A stretch of 64,000 nucleotides of DNA from Rallus limicola (taxonomy: Eukaryota; Chordata; Aves; Gruiformes; Rallidae). The DNA is taken from NCBI GenBank assembly GCA_022605955.1, contig JAKCOZ010000008.1, positions 18,471,583-18,535,582 of the forward strand, in the 5' to 3' direction. Both the position numbers and the translations under genes were made by a program. A model generated the notes under the pieces. The model did no database searches. It was not told the DNA's origin and saw only the letters and a program-made list of their open reading frames with translations. Shown here piece after piece: positions 48,111 through 61,500 of the stretch (positions within the stretch are counted from its first letter, which is position 1; each line of letters begins with the position of its first letter).

Positions 48111-51100
48111 GTAATTTTTAATTCCCATTCTTGCCTACTTTTTGGTTATAAGTTCAGCTTTCTAAGCAATTTGCAGAAGCTTGCATTATTTTTAGCAGGT
48201 GGATCTGTACATCCTTCTGCTACTTACAGTCTGTTCAGTGTCAGAGAGGTTTTGATAGACTGCAGTTTATATATCTTTATACTCTTAGCAACAGGGTTAT
48301 GGAAGAGAATAGTCTCATCATTCTAATTGATACTTTTGGAGGAATGAAGAGGGAAGACAAGTTTTTAGGTCACAAGTTCTTCAGTTCTGAAGTAGAAGCA
48401 GCAAGCTTGGAGATGGGTGCAGGTCAGAACCAGAGATAGTTGGCAAGGACAGAAATGCCCCTTGCCTTCAGGAGAATGTTTTTAGGGAAGAGTTACTGCA
48501 GCTCTTCCCTCTCAGTCTCATCCCAGGCCGCTTTCCTGAGATGAACCCAGGAAGAGCAAAATGTTACTTCAATACATATTAAAAATAATAAATTCAGTAC
48601 AGATAATTTTTGCCATAGTGGATCAACTTATTCCAGAGACTGTCTACATACTACAGCCCTGACAGCTTCTCTGCTTCCCTTCTTACTGTCAAACATCTGT
48701 GCCTTTGCAGGTGCCAATCACCCTTTCCTCTCAACCTGTTCAAAGGGTTTAAATTCCATGTGGTTGCTCCCTCCTATTTTGCCTGAGGTTTAGTGACTGT
48801 GTTACAGGACTGAAGTGTGTGTGTGTGTTGTGTTTAAGCATTTGTTTATTCTCTCCAGCAGTATCAGTGTTCTATAGAAGATGTGATCTCTCATCTTTAC
48901 CCCACCCTAGCTTTACAATACCACTTCTTACTCTTCTATGTACACTGATTACTTTTCTCCATGGTCAGAATGGGGAAGGAACAAACCAGGCACAGTCCAA
49001 TCTGCAGCTTAGTTAAAGGCCTGAGCTTAGGTGCAGTCTCCAAGGTGAGGAGCAGAGGCCTCAAGTGAGGTAGCTCACAGCTATTCATAGCAGGCCGGGC
49101 CAGGTCACCAAGCCTCACTCTATTGGAGCAGGCCTTGAGCACAGGCAGTGAAACCTCGGCAAGGGGATATTGCCTGGTGATGCTCTCAGGGCTCTGACAG
49201 TCCTGTGGCTTCATTTTAACTCAGTTTTGTCCACTAGGAGTTCATTTTTGCAAAGGACAGGGGCAGCTGGTGGGATCCATAGTCACAGGAGAAGTGGTGC
49301 TCCTTGACATGGGGCCGTCCCACTTCAGAGCTCTGAAGTTTAGGACCAGAACCTCCCAAGCACTGTAATATTTAAAGAGAAGCTAATGCAGGTTAAAATT
49401 TTGTACTAATTATGCTCCTGTGCTTGACAGTGATAAAACTCAAAAATTCAGTGGTCATTTATGTAATTACAGTGATTTTTTTTCAGAATTTTCATCACAT
49501 GCCAACATGCAGACAGTTCAGAGCTGTAACTGGCTTTTCCTAGTTTTGGTACATGACTAGGTAAAATGGGAAGAGTGGCCAGAAATTGTTCAGCAATGTA
49601 ATGTTTCTCCCAATGTGTTCACTCCACTGCTCATTTATTTATTTATACCCTTTATCCTTTTCTCATTGTTACCTGTATTTTAAGCTGTCTTTCCTTGTCT
49701 TTAAAAAATAGTTAGAGATTAACAAAAGAATCTGAGTATTGAGAATTACAATCTAAAATACTTTCCTCTAATCAGAAAGGACATAGAAGTTTTATGTGTC
49801 TTTTAAACAAGTCTTATAAAAGTCCATATTGAAATGGACAGGAAAAGAGAACAGAGGGAGAGAGAATCACTGAAGGTTTTCAGTGATTTGCACCAGTTCA
49901 GTTCCCTGATGTCTATGTGCACACATAATGAACATTAAAAATAATTAGGTTGGTATATGGTGCAGTAAACAAAGCTCTTTTTAAGACAACTGCAAAACCA
50001 GATGGGTTGCTAATGTGCAGGCACACAGAGAAGTTGCGTGTTACTGGAATTACCTTGTTGCCTTCTGTTCCTAGCATTCACTTTGGAGGGTTAAATAGTT
50101 GTTTTGCACAGCTCTCTGGAAGTGTGGAAAAAGCCATCCCACTATCATGCTGGCATACTAAAACAGTGAATCCTTCCATAGTTTATCTTTCTTCAAATAC
50201 AGTATTTGGCATGCAGGATGCTTTGTTTAAACTATTTGTGATGCTTTGATTTTCCCTTTCAAAAAGATAACGCAGTCTAGACCCCACCCTCAGACTTTGA
50301 ACACTCCCCAGGGGCCCAGGGCCAGAGAACAGAGACCCAGGTCTTTTCAGACAAGCCTGCTCTTCCTGCCTTTGTGGGGATGGGAAAGCTGCAGCACAGA
50401 CAAGTGAGACAAATATAAAACAGATTCACAAAAAAATATTACCACTGTCCTATGGTATGCTTGCTGAGGTACACCAGTGTTCATGGGAGCTACAGCTCAG
50501 CCCATGGGAAGGCTGGACTTTGCTCCTACTGAATGCCCTTGCCTGAGGCAGCTTGTTCAGTCTCTTTGCATCAGCACTGCACCAGGTGCTGCCACGAGCA
50601 GGAAATTCTTCCAGCCTGGCACTATCGAATAGAGCAAGGCTGTGATTTTTCTCTGGTTATACCAACAGTCCCTTGGTAAAGCAACTAATTAAATTAGGAT
50701 GACAGACCTGAGATTTATATCTTTTTCATTATTATGTGACAATAAAATCCTCTATCAGAAAGCAGAAATTGTGGGCCACATAACATTTGAAGTGATAAAC
50801 TAATAAAATATGAACTGAGATGAAGTAACAACTATGAAAATTATGTCCCCTGTTTTCTTTGTGGTGTATGTTTTCGGTCTGTTTATGCTTTTTACTGTAA
50901 GAAATGCCTTGATATCATAGGCTGCAATCTTAGAATCAACCAAGTAATCTCTCTGCAAAGTCATTGTGGCAACTTAAGACACCGTCATAAAATTTAAAAA
51001 GAAAAAAGACTTCCTTTTCTGTTCCAATCATCATTATTATGATTAAAGTATTAGAGAGAGTGAGGGAAAGAAAATGGAAACCACTTCATTTTCCAAAACC

Positions 51101-54100
51101 ATAGAGTTGAAGGCATGTATTTATTTTAAACAGCATTACTGTGACTTCCATCAAGTTTGCCTAAAACCTGTCTCTTGCCATTTTGTCTGCATTTTGGTTT
51201 TGGAACACAATTTTTTTGTGGTGGGATGCACCAGGAATTTGTTGAGGGAATATGATGTTCTAGTTCACATCCTGAAACGAGTCTTCTGTTCCTGACCAGC
51301 ACTGACCCCATTTGGGAAGGAAAACAGAAAGTAACCCTGGCAATGGACACTGCTCTCCATAACAGAGACAATTAAAAATGTAGATCAGATCACACACCAG
51401 ATCAAAGTGTGATAACAGAGTGAGGTTCTTCTACAAGATGCATAGGTGCCTTCTTCAGCAGTAATGTAATTCTCCTTTTCAACACCTTGGTAACAGAATA
51501 ACGCTAACTCAATTAATAGTTCTAGTTGCACTTTTCTAATCTTTGTCCTGTACAATGACAGTCAAGCTTTGAGCTATTGAAATTCCCATTAAAATCCTGA
51601 GACCTAATTCCTGCTGCCTAAACATCCTTTTTCCCCATTGCCACTTAAGTATTTGTATCTTCCCAGCCTTTTACCCCTTCCAGACCTCAGTCTTTGGTTT
51701 AGATGGCACCCAAATGCTCTTCCCACCCGAAATCTATCATGTCACAAGTCTTTTTCAGCTATTCTTCTCCCAGACTAATCTAAGGCTCCAGATTACCTTT
51801 AAGACTAATGCTCATTTTACCTCTGCAATGAAAATCAAACCATTGGGAGCCAATCAACTGATTCCATAGAGGAAGGCTGAAGTCAGATGGTGATCACCTG
51901 CCTGACCTCCATACCCATAGAGAGGGACCTCTTGGGAACTCAAGCAGATTGTTCCCTCCTCCACTTCTCTGGGCAGTCAAGATGTCTAAGGTTTGATCTC
52001 TGTCATTTCTCCTGACCTTTTTCCTGTGGTACCAGAGAGAGAATTGCTTGCCTGAACTTGATGTATTAAATTAAATTTCTAAGTATGTAATATTTATGTT
52101 TTGTGGATGAAAGTATATGGTAAAGCAATTCTATGCATGAATTTCACATTATGTTGAAATTGCAGAGGGAAGTTAGGAAAGCAAAATGACACAGTGACTG
52201 AGGGATACAAAGAAGCCAGCAGTAGGGTAGCTGCTTCTCCTCCTGACTTTTCCATAAAAGTTGATTTTTAAAAGGATGCTGTAGTCACTTTGGTGATCAG
52301 ATATGCCACAGTACTTTCCATAAGCACTGCAATTTTAACAAACCTCTATAGCTGCATGTAAGGAAGAGAAGAATCTACCCAGTCTCTTGACTACTGAAGT
52401 ACTTTCAGATTGCATTTCAGAATCCCATATTGAATCAACTTTTTTTCAGTCTTTGATCCTAGTCGTCTTCTGCAAATCCCACTAACACTCCTTTTTGTAC
52501 TCTGCTAACCCTATTCTAGCAGTTCAGAAGCCCTGTCATAGTTGCACTGCAACCTTTGTGGAATTCTTGTTTTCTTCAGTGAGTTCTTCAAGCTTTGACT
52601 AAAATAAAGTGCTGAAATTTATGGAGTTATTGCTGAGACTGGAGCTGAAGAGTCATTCCCAGCTTTATATTCAGATGATGGCTCTATGCAGTTAAAATCA
52701 GTGGTCTCAAAGGAATAGCAGCTCAAAACTGTTTGAGACAAATCTACAATCAATAAGATCTCTTATTTGGATACTGGCAAAATACCAGTTCTTACAGCAC
52801 AGTGGATCGCATACTTTATCACAAGAATTCCTATGTGCAAAACATACAGAATTTTTAAATGCATGATCTTTGAAATCACAGAGGGAAAATTAAACATATC
52901 GTTTTCCTGTATTACATAATATTAGGTAGTTTGCCAACCAATGCAGCCATCACATACTGCAAATCACTTACTTCCAGGCAGTTAACATCATTACCCATGT
53001 GATTGCTTTGGCAAGTTTTTGGCTGTATACTCCTATTGTTTTAACTGATTTGGTCCTGTTTGATCTGTGGTAACATGCCAGGGAGACAGTGGTTTGCTTT
53101 TCCACTCAAATGTCCTCCTTTTCTATGCTTTGATCAACCTTTATGTGTCTGGAAATGAATTCACAGATTAAGTGAGCTTTTGCTTTTCCTAGAAGACATC
53201 GTTCAGATTTAAAAGGTGGAAGCTTTTCTCTTCCCTCATGGTGAAATATGATCAGCCAGACTAGAAAAATTAAGTGGTGCTACTGGATTCCTAATTGTCT
53301 CTGCCCTGATTAACTGCCATTTCTCTCTCTTATTTTGTCTTCCTGCTCTTTAACTACTACTTACGTTGTCTGTGCAGGGACACTGAAACGCTGTGGTTTC
53401 ACTAGTAATTCAAGTATTTTAACTGTTTAAGGGAAGAATGAAAATATCCACAAGAAAAAAAAATAAAATGTTGATTTCTTTTGAGTGCTGTTACTCCCCT
53501 TTCTACACTTGAAGCTCTCCCTTATGTAAATAAATATTTTTTGCAGATGCCTGGCAAAATCAAATTGTAGTTACAATTTAATCTGATACATCCAGCACTG
53601 AGACTGCAGTTTCTCCTTAAAGGAGAATGGATTTGCTCACCAGATAGATTTTTCTGCCCACCACCCCCCACTCCCCCACTGTCTCCCTCTGCTGTGATTA
53701 TCCACTTCATATGCCTCAGTACCGATAGAAAAGTCACCCTAGTTCAGAAAACGTTGGCTACTAACATAAAGCCCCAGGGGCTGCAGACAATGCTGGCCTC
53801 CAGCTTTGAGACAACTTGCGCCTGGTCTGTGTAGAGGAACAGATTTGTCTGAAAGAACAAGAGAGTGTATAGCTGAATGCAGATTTTTGGAGGATTTTTT
53901 AAATTATTTTTGAAGGAATTGGAGGCTCCATCTTGTTCCCTAACTATAGCTGGAAACAGAATTCACAGTGAGTACATTCAGGTAGTAGCAGCATTTGGTG
54001 TTTTGCAGTGGACTTCCAAATTCTGCTTTATTATGTGAACTATTTGAAAGAATTCCTCCTTTGGAGTGTGAGATGTAAAACTCTATCTGACAGCACACAT

Positions 54101-57100
54101 AAGGTGTAGGACTGTTATTTACTTCTTGTGTCATTTTTGTTATTAATTTAGAGAAGTACAGTTCTCCAGGAAACTTTCCAGTGAGATGTGAAAGTGCACT
54201 TCACTAAAGATGCCATTTCATATCTGGATTAGGCTCTATCCTAGTGAAATTAGATCCTAATTAACAATATTAAACATTGAATATGTATCAAATATTGCAG
54301 TGCCACAAAAGGAAGAACACAGAGAATTTCCCAACATTATTTAAGTGATTTTTCAAATCAAATACATCTTCAGGCTATATATCTATATTAAGATCAATTA
54401 CTTTCTTTTATACTGGGGGGAAAAAAAAAAAGTGTAATTTTCCTTAAATAGCAGTTTGCCGTTGTAGGACATAATAACCTTGAACATTCAATTTAGTGGG
54501 AGATTTTTTTCATTTGACCCAAGGGACATAAGTTCACATTCTTACTCAGATATATATTCGGCAAAAACTGTTAGTTTTTGAACACACAGATAAGGTGGAT
54601 CAATCTCTCATCTACTGAAGATGACAGGATATTTCTGTCCTGAGGAAAATGCAGCTTTTAGTGCATGCATGAATTAACATAGGTGTCGTTGGTACATATT
54701 TATACATGAACTGTATGACCAGTATGGCAGTCCAGCACTTCTAATTGGTTGCAAATGAAAGAACCTGTCAGCTCCAAAAGAACGTTTATATTCAGCCATG
54801 AGAGCATAGAAATCCTCCCTAGCTCTTGAAAAAGACAGATAAATGTAGTAACACACATCAGCTACCAAATTAGATTGTCAGTAATGTGCATTTTAAAAAG
54901 AACCCTGAATATGCATGGTAACACTGGCAATAAAATACATTTGTAAGAACCTGTAATAGGAGAAATTCACACATAGGAGAAAATGGAGGGTGTCTGCCTC
55001 AAGTATTCAAGGTTAACTATTCAACTTTAATCTCAGTTTCTTTTCATCTTGATGAATGATTATTAGTATAAGTGGATGCATGTCAATGCATGAATACTTC
55101 AGAGAGGATGTGCTGACTGATGGTTAAAACAAAATATTAAAACAATAGTGGCCAATGCTACTTCTTTATAGACATCTCTTATGGTACATGTGAATTGCTT
55201 TCATAGTACTGAGCTATCCTAAAGGGGTACAGTGAGACCTAATTAATATTTGCAGCACATCGTAGCTGAGTGAAAAAAAGCTAATAGAATCCTAAATGAT
55301 TAGTGCCCACATGTCTTCAGAACTGTGACTTATGAGGAACTGTCCAGGTTGCCATAAAGCATTATATGGAAATGCAGCGATATGGGCTGTTTCACCATCT
55401 CATCAATTGGCACCCGAGTCTTATTTTTAATAAGAGTTTTCTTCCAAATTACTGACAGTCAAAAAATGTGTCTGATACCAGTATTTTGTCTCTGGAGTTC
55501 TTGACTTTTCAACATGATGATCAAAACTGAGCCAGTCTTATGCCACATGAAAAGCAAGCACTCTTCATACAAATAAACAAACCAAATGAACAAACAGGAA
55601 ATTTGAAGGGATGTTAAAAGTTGTCACCTGAAATGTATTTGTCCTGTAGTGTATGAAGTAAGGAAGAACTAGCTGTAGTTGTTTTCCCATGTTTATAGGC
55701 TGCGAAGGTTTGGTGTTTCTTCCTGCTAAGATACTTAAAAAATAGTGTAGCTAGCTATAAAATTGGTATTGGCGTATAACAGATAAAGAATCAGCAGTGA
55801 AGTCACTTTCATCTGTGTGTAGCATACTACTGATACAGAACCCAAAGACAGTGTGGCAAGAGGAATTCAAAGTCAAACTTCAGATTTCCCTGTTTTAATG
55901 TGTTTTAAAAAGGAGAATAAAACAAGATAAGCAAGGAAGCATCAAAGAAAATAAGTATTATCAGCCAGGCGGAAGTTTCATGTGGGGTTTTTTGGGGTTT
56001 GTTTTTGCAGTTTAGCTTTCAGAGATACATCCTTCACGTTGAAGGGCAGTCTTCCCTGCTCTCATCAGTGTCCAGAAAGAAGCTAATTCTGGGAGGCTGC
56101 CTGTTTGAAAGACCATTACTTGCAACAGGCTGTTGTTATATTGCAGTTGATCATACAGCCCCTCTAAATTACTACAGAAATCATTACTTCCTCATAGGAG
56201 GAGTTGTCTTCCTATTAATTAAGCCAATATGACTTTTCCATATTCCAAAAGCCCAGAATGAGTGGTCAGATTTAAGAAGAGCTACTCTTTTATTGCCATC
56301 CTATTATGCTTCTTTTAATTCAGTGGTACCATTTAAGTGCCACGGCCAGCATGAACAGTGCTACAAGTCACAGTGCTGATCACCGCGGACAGGCTCCAGC
56401 TTGTTGATGAGTATTTGACATCTTCCAGTCAAACAGCATCAGTTTTGTAAATCAATGATTAGGCTCCTGAGTGACTCTTGGCAGTAACACCAACTGCATT
56501 GCCTGCAGCTGCTGTAGGAAGACTGAGAAAATAAAAAAGGGAAGAATGTGAAACAGCTCCTTCTGAAGGAATTATTTTTGATTCAAACTAACTTTGCTGT
56601 AGGTTCCAACAAGTATCAACTGGCAGAGAGGAACATGCTGCACACCTGAAAAACTCAGCTGTGGCAGAAGGACCAGTGCCACCTTTCTAGAGATCTCTGC
56701 AAAGCTCCCCTTCTCTCCCATAAAACTGTGCAAGAGAAGCACAGGGAAGTGAGACCTCCGTAGTGCTTTTGTGAGCCCCATTGCCACTGGGGTACTCAGA
56801 TTCACAATGGCTTTTATTTCACGCGTGGTCTGAGTGCTTAGGCATGCACAAGCATGTACTAAATTAGGCTACAGGAAGCTAAAACTCCCTTTTCTAGCTG
56901 GCATAAAGCAAGTGATAAGTCAGTTGCATAAGGGTATGTTCTCAGAGATACATTTCTTCTCAGTAGCTAATTGCTGCTGGGCAGTGTCACAGGTTTGCTC
57001 ATCAAGACAGATCCAGCTCACATGGAAGGTGAGCACAGACTGACCAGAGTATGTACTTCTGAAGGAGCATGGGGGGTTATTTGAATCCATTTCACTCAGA

Positions 57101-58143
57101 GAAACATTGCTTCTAACAAGTATCCATGGGGGCTGCTGTTCCCTGTGATCCATGAATCTGGCATGACCGAGGGTTGCAAGTTGCTACAAGGGCTAATACT
57201 GCAAGAGGTCAAACCTATCAAGCAACTTGCCAGTCAGACATTGAAGTGCTGTCCTGGCAGGTCCCAGGAGTGGTTTAAGAATGCAGAAGAGCTGAGCTGC
57301 CGGGTCTTGTCTCCTTTGGCAATGCCAGAGACTGATCTAGAAACAGTTCCTGAACTGTGCCCAACCCCAGATGGTTTGGATGCACACAGGATCCAAAGTT
57401 CAGGCCTAATTACCACAAATCCTGGTGACCATTAATTGAAGGACTCCACTAGGTTTGTAATACTATATGATATCTATTTACTGTGGAAATGACTGTATTT
57501 GTATGTTTTTTTTTCCTGTCCTGCAGGCTAAAATTATCCCCATTTAACAGCTGGAGTGGAAGCAGAATGACAGCAATGTGAAATGATTTGTCTGAGGCCA
57601 TGTCATCTTTCTTTTGCAGACATAAGGGTATGGATTCTTAGTTCTTGGCTCTCAAGCTAGTTCTGATCCTTATTCTTATTCTCACACTTTAATCAAGTGA
57701 TCATTTTTCTATGTTTTTACAGATTTTCATCCTGAGACAGCAATAACTGGGTGCAAGCATTTAAGTACCTCACTAATCTTTGGGTTTGAGATGCCAGTGA
57801 AACATACTTGAAGTAAAAGCCAAAGCCATTTTTTGAAAACCAGAATTAACAAAAAGAAGGAACTTACTCTTCTGATACAAGTACTTACGTAGCCAGTTGT
57901 TAGGCAGCGCTGCCAACCCTTTTTCACAGAAGTATTTCATAGTGTATTCATAATGACAAGTGCTGCCAAGTGGTTCATTTTGTGTGGAGCAAAGCACTTA
58001 ATTCTCGACTTCAAAGAAATCTTTGATCAGATTGTTCACACAAGTGTTACTGAAGACTTGGCTAATGTATCCTGGAAGTATCAAACAAAGAAGGTATGCA
58101 TAGATCTTGTGGTGGTACTGAGGCCATCAGAATCTTCCCATTA
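48111..58143. other. Intergenic segment, no gene recognised
   Basis: Holds a short (TG)n run at about 48813-48829, a moderately GC-rich unassigned patch at 49010-49340 and generally unstructured AT-rich DNA. ORFs up to 99 codons (49950-50249, 57145-57435) show no known domain and usually have antisense partners, which suggests chance. The block at about 56310-56520 has a more balanced composition and could be a conserved non-coding element, which cannot be judged without alignment. Confidence 0.7.
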
Positions 58144-58577
58144 AAGATGATCAGAGGGCTGGAGCACCTCTCCTATGAAGACAGGCTGAGAAAATTGGGC
58201 TTGTTCAGCCTGGAGAAGAGAAGGCTCCAGGGGGACCATATAGCAGCCTTCCAGCACTTAAAGGAGCCTACAGGAAAGCTGGAGAGAGACTGTTTACGAG
58301 GGCATGGAGTGATAGAACAAGGGCCATGGATTTAAGCTGAAGGAGGGTGGATTTAGATTTGATATTATAAAATAAATTCTTCCATGTGGGGGTGACAGGG
58401 CACTGGCACAGGTTGGCCAGAGAAGCTGTGGATGCACCCTCCCTGGCAGTGTTCCAGGCCAGGTTGGATGGGGCTTTGGGCAAGTGGAGGGTGTCCCTAC
58501 CCACGGCACAAGGGGGGTTGGAACTAGATGCTCTTTGAGGTCCCTTCCAACCCAAATCATTCTATGATTCTATGCTT
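58144..58577 (+). mobile_element. CR1 LINE 3'-end fragment
   Basis: Begins AGATGATCAGAGGGCTGGAG and runs through CTGAGAAAATTGGGCTTGTT, CAGCCTGGAGAAGAGAAGGC and TTCCAGGCCAGGTTGGATGG to GAGGTCCCTTCCAACCCAAA, ending in the CR1 terminal repeat TTCTATGATTCTATG. About 434 bp. Nearly all of it is the 3' untranslated tail with only the last residues of the ORF (MIRGLEHLSYEDRLRKLGLF). Confidence 0.92.
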
Positions 58578-61500
58578 CTATTATTAATAAAGTGATATCA
58601 TTATGTTTAATTTGGGTGAGTTATTTGCCATATGCTTTTAAAGAAAGGTTGAAGTAGCTTCACTTAATCCAATATACTTGACTTGCTGGGGTCCCTAAAT
58701 ACATTCTTTAATAAGGTTTTAAATAACTTTCAGCAAACAGGCTTGTTCCATAGTTGCCAGAAAAGACTAGATTAAAATAGCTTATCCAGAAATCCAATTT
58801 ACCCAACAATACCCCTAAATTAATAATTTTCTAGTACTTTTTATACCATGAAACTGTAGCATAAACATGAATAGAGAAGTATTAAAGAAACTGATGTTTG
58901 CTTTTTATCATCTTGGTTGACTTCCACAATAGAAAAGAAGCTGAAATTATCTAGGAGGCTGTAATTTAGGAAATTATCCAGGGAAATAAAGTACAGTTTA
59001 TAAAGACATAGGGGAATTCTAAAAAAATGGCCTCTGTGAAGTTCCCCAGATTAGATAGAACAGATTTTTCAGTGCTGAGATATGCAATCCACTGTAGATT
59101 AGAAGGGAAAAATTAAAGTATTCCTGTGTGTCATAGGAATCCAAACTAATGTAAAACTTAAAATGAAACATCACTGCAGGTTTCTCAATGGGCATCTGTG
59201 GCCAAAAGAGCAAATAAATCATTAAAGGGCAAGAAGAGAATAGCAGATACAGTGTGATGAGAAAAAATGTCATTGTTTCTATTGATAGCATCAGCTGTGG
59301 TCTTGGTAAATCCATGTCAAAAAGGAAACACGGAGCTAATTAGAATGGTTTCAGGGAAAGGGGTAAATTGGAAAAAGATGCTCAAGCAAGGGAATACAAA
59401 AAACTCTTCCATGGAGGCAGATTAAAAAGACAAGAACCATTTGGTTTAATGAGGAGATAAACAAAGGCATGGTAGATAAAAATAATATTATGAACTAGCT
59501 TGAAACTTCCTGTCTGCAGTAATTTTATAGACAAGAACAAGGCAACATTTGATTCGGTTAAAGCATGGGCCTACACAGGTAATGTGTCTCTACACTGGAC
59601 ACATAACCTTCATGTTCACCAGCATCAGGAAAATGATGAAAGCTGACAAATTATAGTTACTCACTGGATAGCAAACATCCAGACTTCTAACTATGGATAA
59701 AGCTCTCTGAAGGGTATTTTTCTCCATTAGATCAAGAAGAAATCTAAAGCATGTGTAGAGGGAGAGTGGTAAATATGTTTACCTCATCTGCCAGCTCCAG
59801 AGTTTTTCCATATTCTTCTGAAATACCTTGTACTGACTGCTGACAGATAAATTGTATCCTGATTCAGCTGCCAAGTTCTTGGTTTGTTCTGCCACACATT
59901 GAAATACTAAGTTCTTGACCTTAGCTTCTGCAAATATATTAATTGCCTCAAAGGCATTGGCAATCAATGCAAATTGCAGTGATGCAAAACACTAAAGTAG
60001 CATGTGCCTGATGATGAATTTCAGACATGAATTGGCAAGGCTGGAACTCTCTGCAAGTTCTGCTTGCTATGACCTGCGCTATGCGTCAGTAGAAGAGGAA
60101 GAGCTGCAGTGCCTCCTCCCAGGCCACCCGCCAAGGCTGTACCTGCCCTAAAACCTTTGGGAAGGATTCTCAACAGGTCTGACTCAACCTGTGTTCCTTC
60201 ACCCTCCTGCAGTCATGAGCTGTGCTCCAGAGACCCTTCCTTCTCTGTCCTTTCAGACCCTGTAGTACAGTGGGCACAAGGATTACAGGAGGTTCTCCCA
60301 GCCAAGAAGGATTTGCTGTGCACTAAGTGTCTTGAAGCCCCAAACGGTCAGGGAAGACCTATGTAAAACCTTGTCAATTGGAAGTGTCCTCCAGCTGCTC
60401 TTTTTCCACAGAGAGATTGCTTAGTATTTGGGGCAAGGACAAGGTGCTGGGACAATCCATTTTAGTGAGGAGCAGCCTATCTGAGGCAGAAGGAAGTAGT
60501 TTGAAACCATTTGTGTTTCAGATGTCTCAAGACATATCAGAATACAAATTTCTCTGCTTACATTAGTATTTCAAAACAAAGCAGTGATTTTAAAAATATA
60601 CACTCCATCCAGATATAATTATTCTTAATGAGGCATTTAAATGGTGAACAGTCACCCAGTAACTGCTCTCGTGGTGCAATGACAGTCTGGTTTATCACAT
60701 GTTTGCTAGCTTCTCAAGCTAGACCTTGGGCTTTGTGCTAGGGTTCATTTTAACCAGCTCATGACTAAAAACTTTTAACAGCTTGGTTTACACTAGGATT
60801 TGAAAAGGTGTTAGTAAACAGTGCATGTTAAGTTAAAGCTTTCTCTAGCAGTCTCAGTGGAGTAAGCACAGCCACAGGGTACATAAGGATAACAGCTGCC
60901 AAGAGAGCTGAAGATTTTTCACGATGGGATATCCCTTTCTCCCAGTTTCCAGCCTGGCAAGACAGACATGATCTGGCTGCCAGCATGTGCCATTGCCTGA
61001 AACTCCTGCATGCCAGAAAGCTGACTATTTCCAGCACCCGTTTTGCAGACAGCATGTGCACAAGGAGGCCAGATTTCCAGAGAGACAAGTTTGTCTCACA
61101 GGTGGGGCCAGATCACTCAGACTTTCAGGGAGTTATGCAATATCAGGAATTTGTTTCCGTCTGCTACTTTCCTGCCAGGATCTGGTCACCAGACTCGGGA
61201 GGGATGATGGTTTGGCTTTTTTTTTAATTGTGGTCTCAATGTTGTATAGTACACTCCTAGACATCTGGCCCTTGGGTTTACTTGAACATATGGTAGATGT
61301 TGCACATTCCTTAGTAAATTGTCTGCTAGTGTCAAGCCAAGAGGAATGGAGGAATGCCCCAGGAGAAGACTGTGTCTTTGCTAGGTGAATGTTTGCAAAG
61401 CAATTGGAGTAAAACAGCTTCTCCCTTGGGGAATCTGTCTCAGAAAATAACTTACACGTGTACTGACACCTCCAAGAGTCCACCCAAGTGAATGACAGTG

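Noticed and set aside
58268..58560. 88-95 codon minus-strand ORFs
   Set aside because: They are the antisense of a CR1 3' tail, which often yields spurious predicted proteins in bird genomes.
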